Shown in pieces: positions 15,421-16,369 of a stretch of DNA of 16,369 bases. Origin of the DNA: JAUVIB01 sp964424545. Lineage in GTDB: Bacteria > Calditrichota > Calditrichia > Calditrichales > Calditrichaceae. The stretch lies in assembly GCA_964424545.1 (NCBI GenBank), contig CAYRJN010000083.1, positions 1-16,369 on the forward strand, written 5' to 3'. The notes below the pieces were generated by a model, which saw only the letters and a program-made list of their open reading frames with translations, had not been told where the DNA came from and did no database searches. Within the stretch, counting starts at the first letter, position 1, and every line of letters begins with the position of its first letter. The position numbers were made by a program, and so were the translations under genes.

Positions 15421-15828
15421 TTAAGAACCCTGATTTTCAATTAATGTCTTGATCTCCGGCGGCAGAAAGGGGCGGCCCCGTTCGTTTAGGGACGTTCCGA
15501 TAATCTTTGCTTTGAGAATCAGTTTATTATCCGGAAGACGATAAATATCCTGCAAGAACTCAAAACGAATTTTAGACGCCTGACGCATTTGTAGCGTAAC
15601 CATAAAAGGGTCGCCGCTTTGCAGTGGAAATTTATAATCCAATTCCGCTCTGACTACAACAAGATTAATACCTTTTTGCGCCAATTCGGTAAAATTAACG
15701 CCGGATTCAAGTAGAAATTCATGGCGCGTATGTTCAAGGTAATTTTGATATATGCTATTATTAACAATGCCCTGAATATCGCATTCATAATCCCTTACTT
15801 TAAAATCCAAACTGAAAGCATACGCCAT
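15421..15828 (-). CDS. Hotdog-fold acyl-CoA thioesterase (4HBT / YbgC-FadM type)
   Basis: A 135-residue single-domain protein, the usual length of the YbgC/FadM/4-hydroxybenzoyl-CoA thioesterase group, expected to be cytoplasmic and to hydrolyse acyl-CoA or related thioesters. The key segment is residues 10-35: KVRDYECD, then GIVNNSIYQNYLEHTR. Asp17 occupies the place of the catalytic Asp, followed by the G-(V/I)-V-x-x-x-x-Y-x-x-Y-x-E-x-x-R helix signature of the family. Further on, LQSGDPFMVTLQM (69-81) and an F-x-F-x-Q-x-IYR strand complete the hotdog sheet. A perfect AGGAG lies 7 bases before the ATG. The specific substrate cannot be inferred. The gene is first in a two-gene minus-strand unit and is divergent from the fucosidase gene. 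Confidence 0.92.
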   Translation of the reverse strand: MAYAFSLDFKVRDYECDIQGIVNNSIYQNYLEHTRHEFLLESGVNFTELAQKGINLVVVRAELDYKFPLQSGDPFMVTLQMRQASKIRFEFLQDIYRLPDNKLILKAKIIGTSLNERGRPFLPPEIKTLIENQGS

Positions 15829-15983
15829 TTTTACACTCCTATTAACAAAAAATATAGTAACAATAATTTAATTAAAAAAAGAAATTATGCAAACTACGGA
15901 TAATAATAATATTTTGTTTAACCCCAATCATTCAGTAATTTCAAGGTATTTTTGAAATCCTGAAATAAAAAGGAGCAGGAAGA
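15829..15983. promoter_or_regulatory. Divergent control region between thioesterase and fucosidase genes
   Basis: A 155-base very AT-rich region containing the thioesterase AGGAG site (minus strand, 15836-15840), runs of TAATAATAAT (15900-15910), a two-part inverted repeat (15931-15964), and the AGGAG of the fucosidase gene (15971-15975). Both promoters must lie here; no clear -35/-10 pair can be assigned. Confidence 0.45.
15931..15964. repeat. Two-part inverted repeat just upstream of the fucosidase gene
   Basis: TTCAG (15931-15935) pairs with CTGAA (15960-15964), and ATTTCAA (15938-15944) pairs with TTGAAAT (15952-15958), with a 7-base loop and a small asymmetric bulge. The element ends 6 bases before the AGGAG site. 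Twelve potential pairs this close to the ribosome binding site suggest an operator or a leader hairpin. The outer TTCAG/CTGAA pair is shared with the element at 10117-10140. Confidence 0.5.
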
Positions 15984-16369
15984 ATGAAAAAAATTTCTTT
16001 GATTGTTTTTTTATTAGCGCTGTTTTTCTCGCCTCTAATTCGCAGACTGTCGATATAACGCCCAATGCCGTTGTGCCCACTCCGCAGCAGATAGAATATC
16101 AGAAAATGGAATTTATCGGCTTTATTCATTTCACGGTGAATACCTTTACCGACAAAGAATGGGGCAGCGGCGCAGAAGACCCGAACGTATTTAACCCGAG
16201 GGCGCTAAACACCGATCAATGGGCGCAGGTCGCTAAACAGGCGGGAATGAAAGAGCTGATTCTAACCGCCAAACATCATGACGGATTCTGTTTATGGCCT
16301 TCCCAATATACCAAACATTCCGTAAAATACAGTAAATGGAAAAACGGACAGGGGAATGTGGTCTCCGAT
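15984..16369 (+). CDS. GH29 alpha-L-fucosidase, 3' partial, with frame break in the signal peptide
   Basis: An ATG at 15984 with a good AGGAG site (15971-15975) opens a signal peptide (MKKISLIVFLLALFF), but that frame stops at 16056-16058. The enzyme continues in another frame from about 16022 to the window end: LASNSQTVDITPN, then IGFIHFTVNTFTDKEWGSG, ALNTDQWAQVAKQAGMK, LILTAKHHDGFCLWPSQY and KHSVK. This is the N-terminal half of the catalytic domain of a bacterial GH29 alpha-L-fucosidase (His-His-Asp-Gly-Phe motif, TDQW). Such enzymes remove terminal alpha-fucose from glycans, here expected in the periplasm or outside. Adding one T to the five-T run at 16023-16027 joins the two parts into a perfect signal peptide ending FFLASNSQ. 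Either a one-base sequencing or assembly error or a real inactivating deletion explains it. If translation instead began at GTG 16073 or ATG 16106, the enzyme would lack a signal. The nucleophile region lies beyond the window. Confidence 0.88.

Noticed and set aside
15378..15440. N-terminal extension of the small membrane protein to the ATG at 15440
   Set aside because: The extension overlaps the thioesterase gene and lacks a ribosome binding site, while the ATG at 15377 has a good one.
16020..16036. Programmed -1 ribosomal frameshift in the fucosidase signal peptide
   Set aside because: The five-T run is short and no heptameric slippery site with a downstream structure is obvious; a missing T is the simpler explanation.
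15941..16129. 62-residue minus-strand open frame over the fucosidase start
   Set aside because: It covers the signal peptide and start of the GH29 gene in antisense and resembles nothing known.
1..16369. CRISPR arrays, tRNA/rRNA genes, insertion sequences or phage genes
   Set aside because: No regularly spaced direct repeats, cloverleaf-like segments, transposase motifs or phage proteins were found on either strand.

Overview
The window (AT-rich, roughly 40% GC by eye) comes from a Gram-negative bacterium of the wider Bacteroidetes/FCB assemblage. The main evidence is a C-terminal type IX secretion (T9SS type A) sorting domain with a YPNPFNP motif, a TonB-dependent receptor with an N-terminal carboxypeptidase-regulatory-like domain, two further outer-membrane barrel candidates, and families (DUF4857, DUF4876) that I know mainly from Bacteroidetes. 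Several genes have clear AGGAG-type ribosome binding sites, which are uncommon in classical Bacteroidia. Together with the style of the sorting domain this points to a Calditrichota-, Ignavibacteria- or Marinimicrobia-like lineage. That placement is inference.

Layout. Positions 1-2182 (minus strand) hold a tightly packed ABC-transporter operon: ATPase, ABC-2-type permease and a DUF4857-like protein that runs off the left edge. A strong hairpin terminator at 2209-2244 separates it from a secreted T9SS cargo protein built of YCF48/BNR-type propeller repeats (2266-4437, minus). Positions 4597-10020 (minus) are a three-gene surface operon: TonB-dependent receptor (TTG start), DUF4876/lamin-tail-like probable lipoprotein, and an outer-membrane barrel protein coupled to it by an ATGA overlap. 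Divergent from it, 10163-14601 (plus) encodes an exported six-bladed NHL propeller and, joined by a TAGTG stop/start overlap, a 1176-residue outer-membrane protein.

After a small convergent gap with hairpins, 14835-15828 (minus) holds a small two-helix membrane protein and a hotdog-fold acyl-CoA thioesterase. The right edge (15984-16369, plus) is the beginning of a GH29 alpha-L-fucosidase. Its signal peptide and its enzyme domain lie in different reading frames, because the sequence is one T short in a T-run.

Reading together: most of the window concerns the cell envelope. The TonB receptor, lipoprotein and barrel operon looks like an uncharacterised outer-membrane uptake or surface-display module. 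The divergent NHL/large-barrel pair looks like a second surface assembly that may share its control region. No tRNA, rRNA, CRISPR array, insertion sequence or phage gene was seen. The best candidates for something undescribed are the two surface modules; the clearest concrete anomaly is the frame break in the fucosidase.
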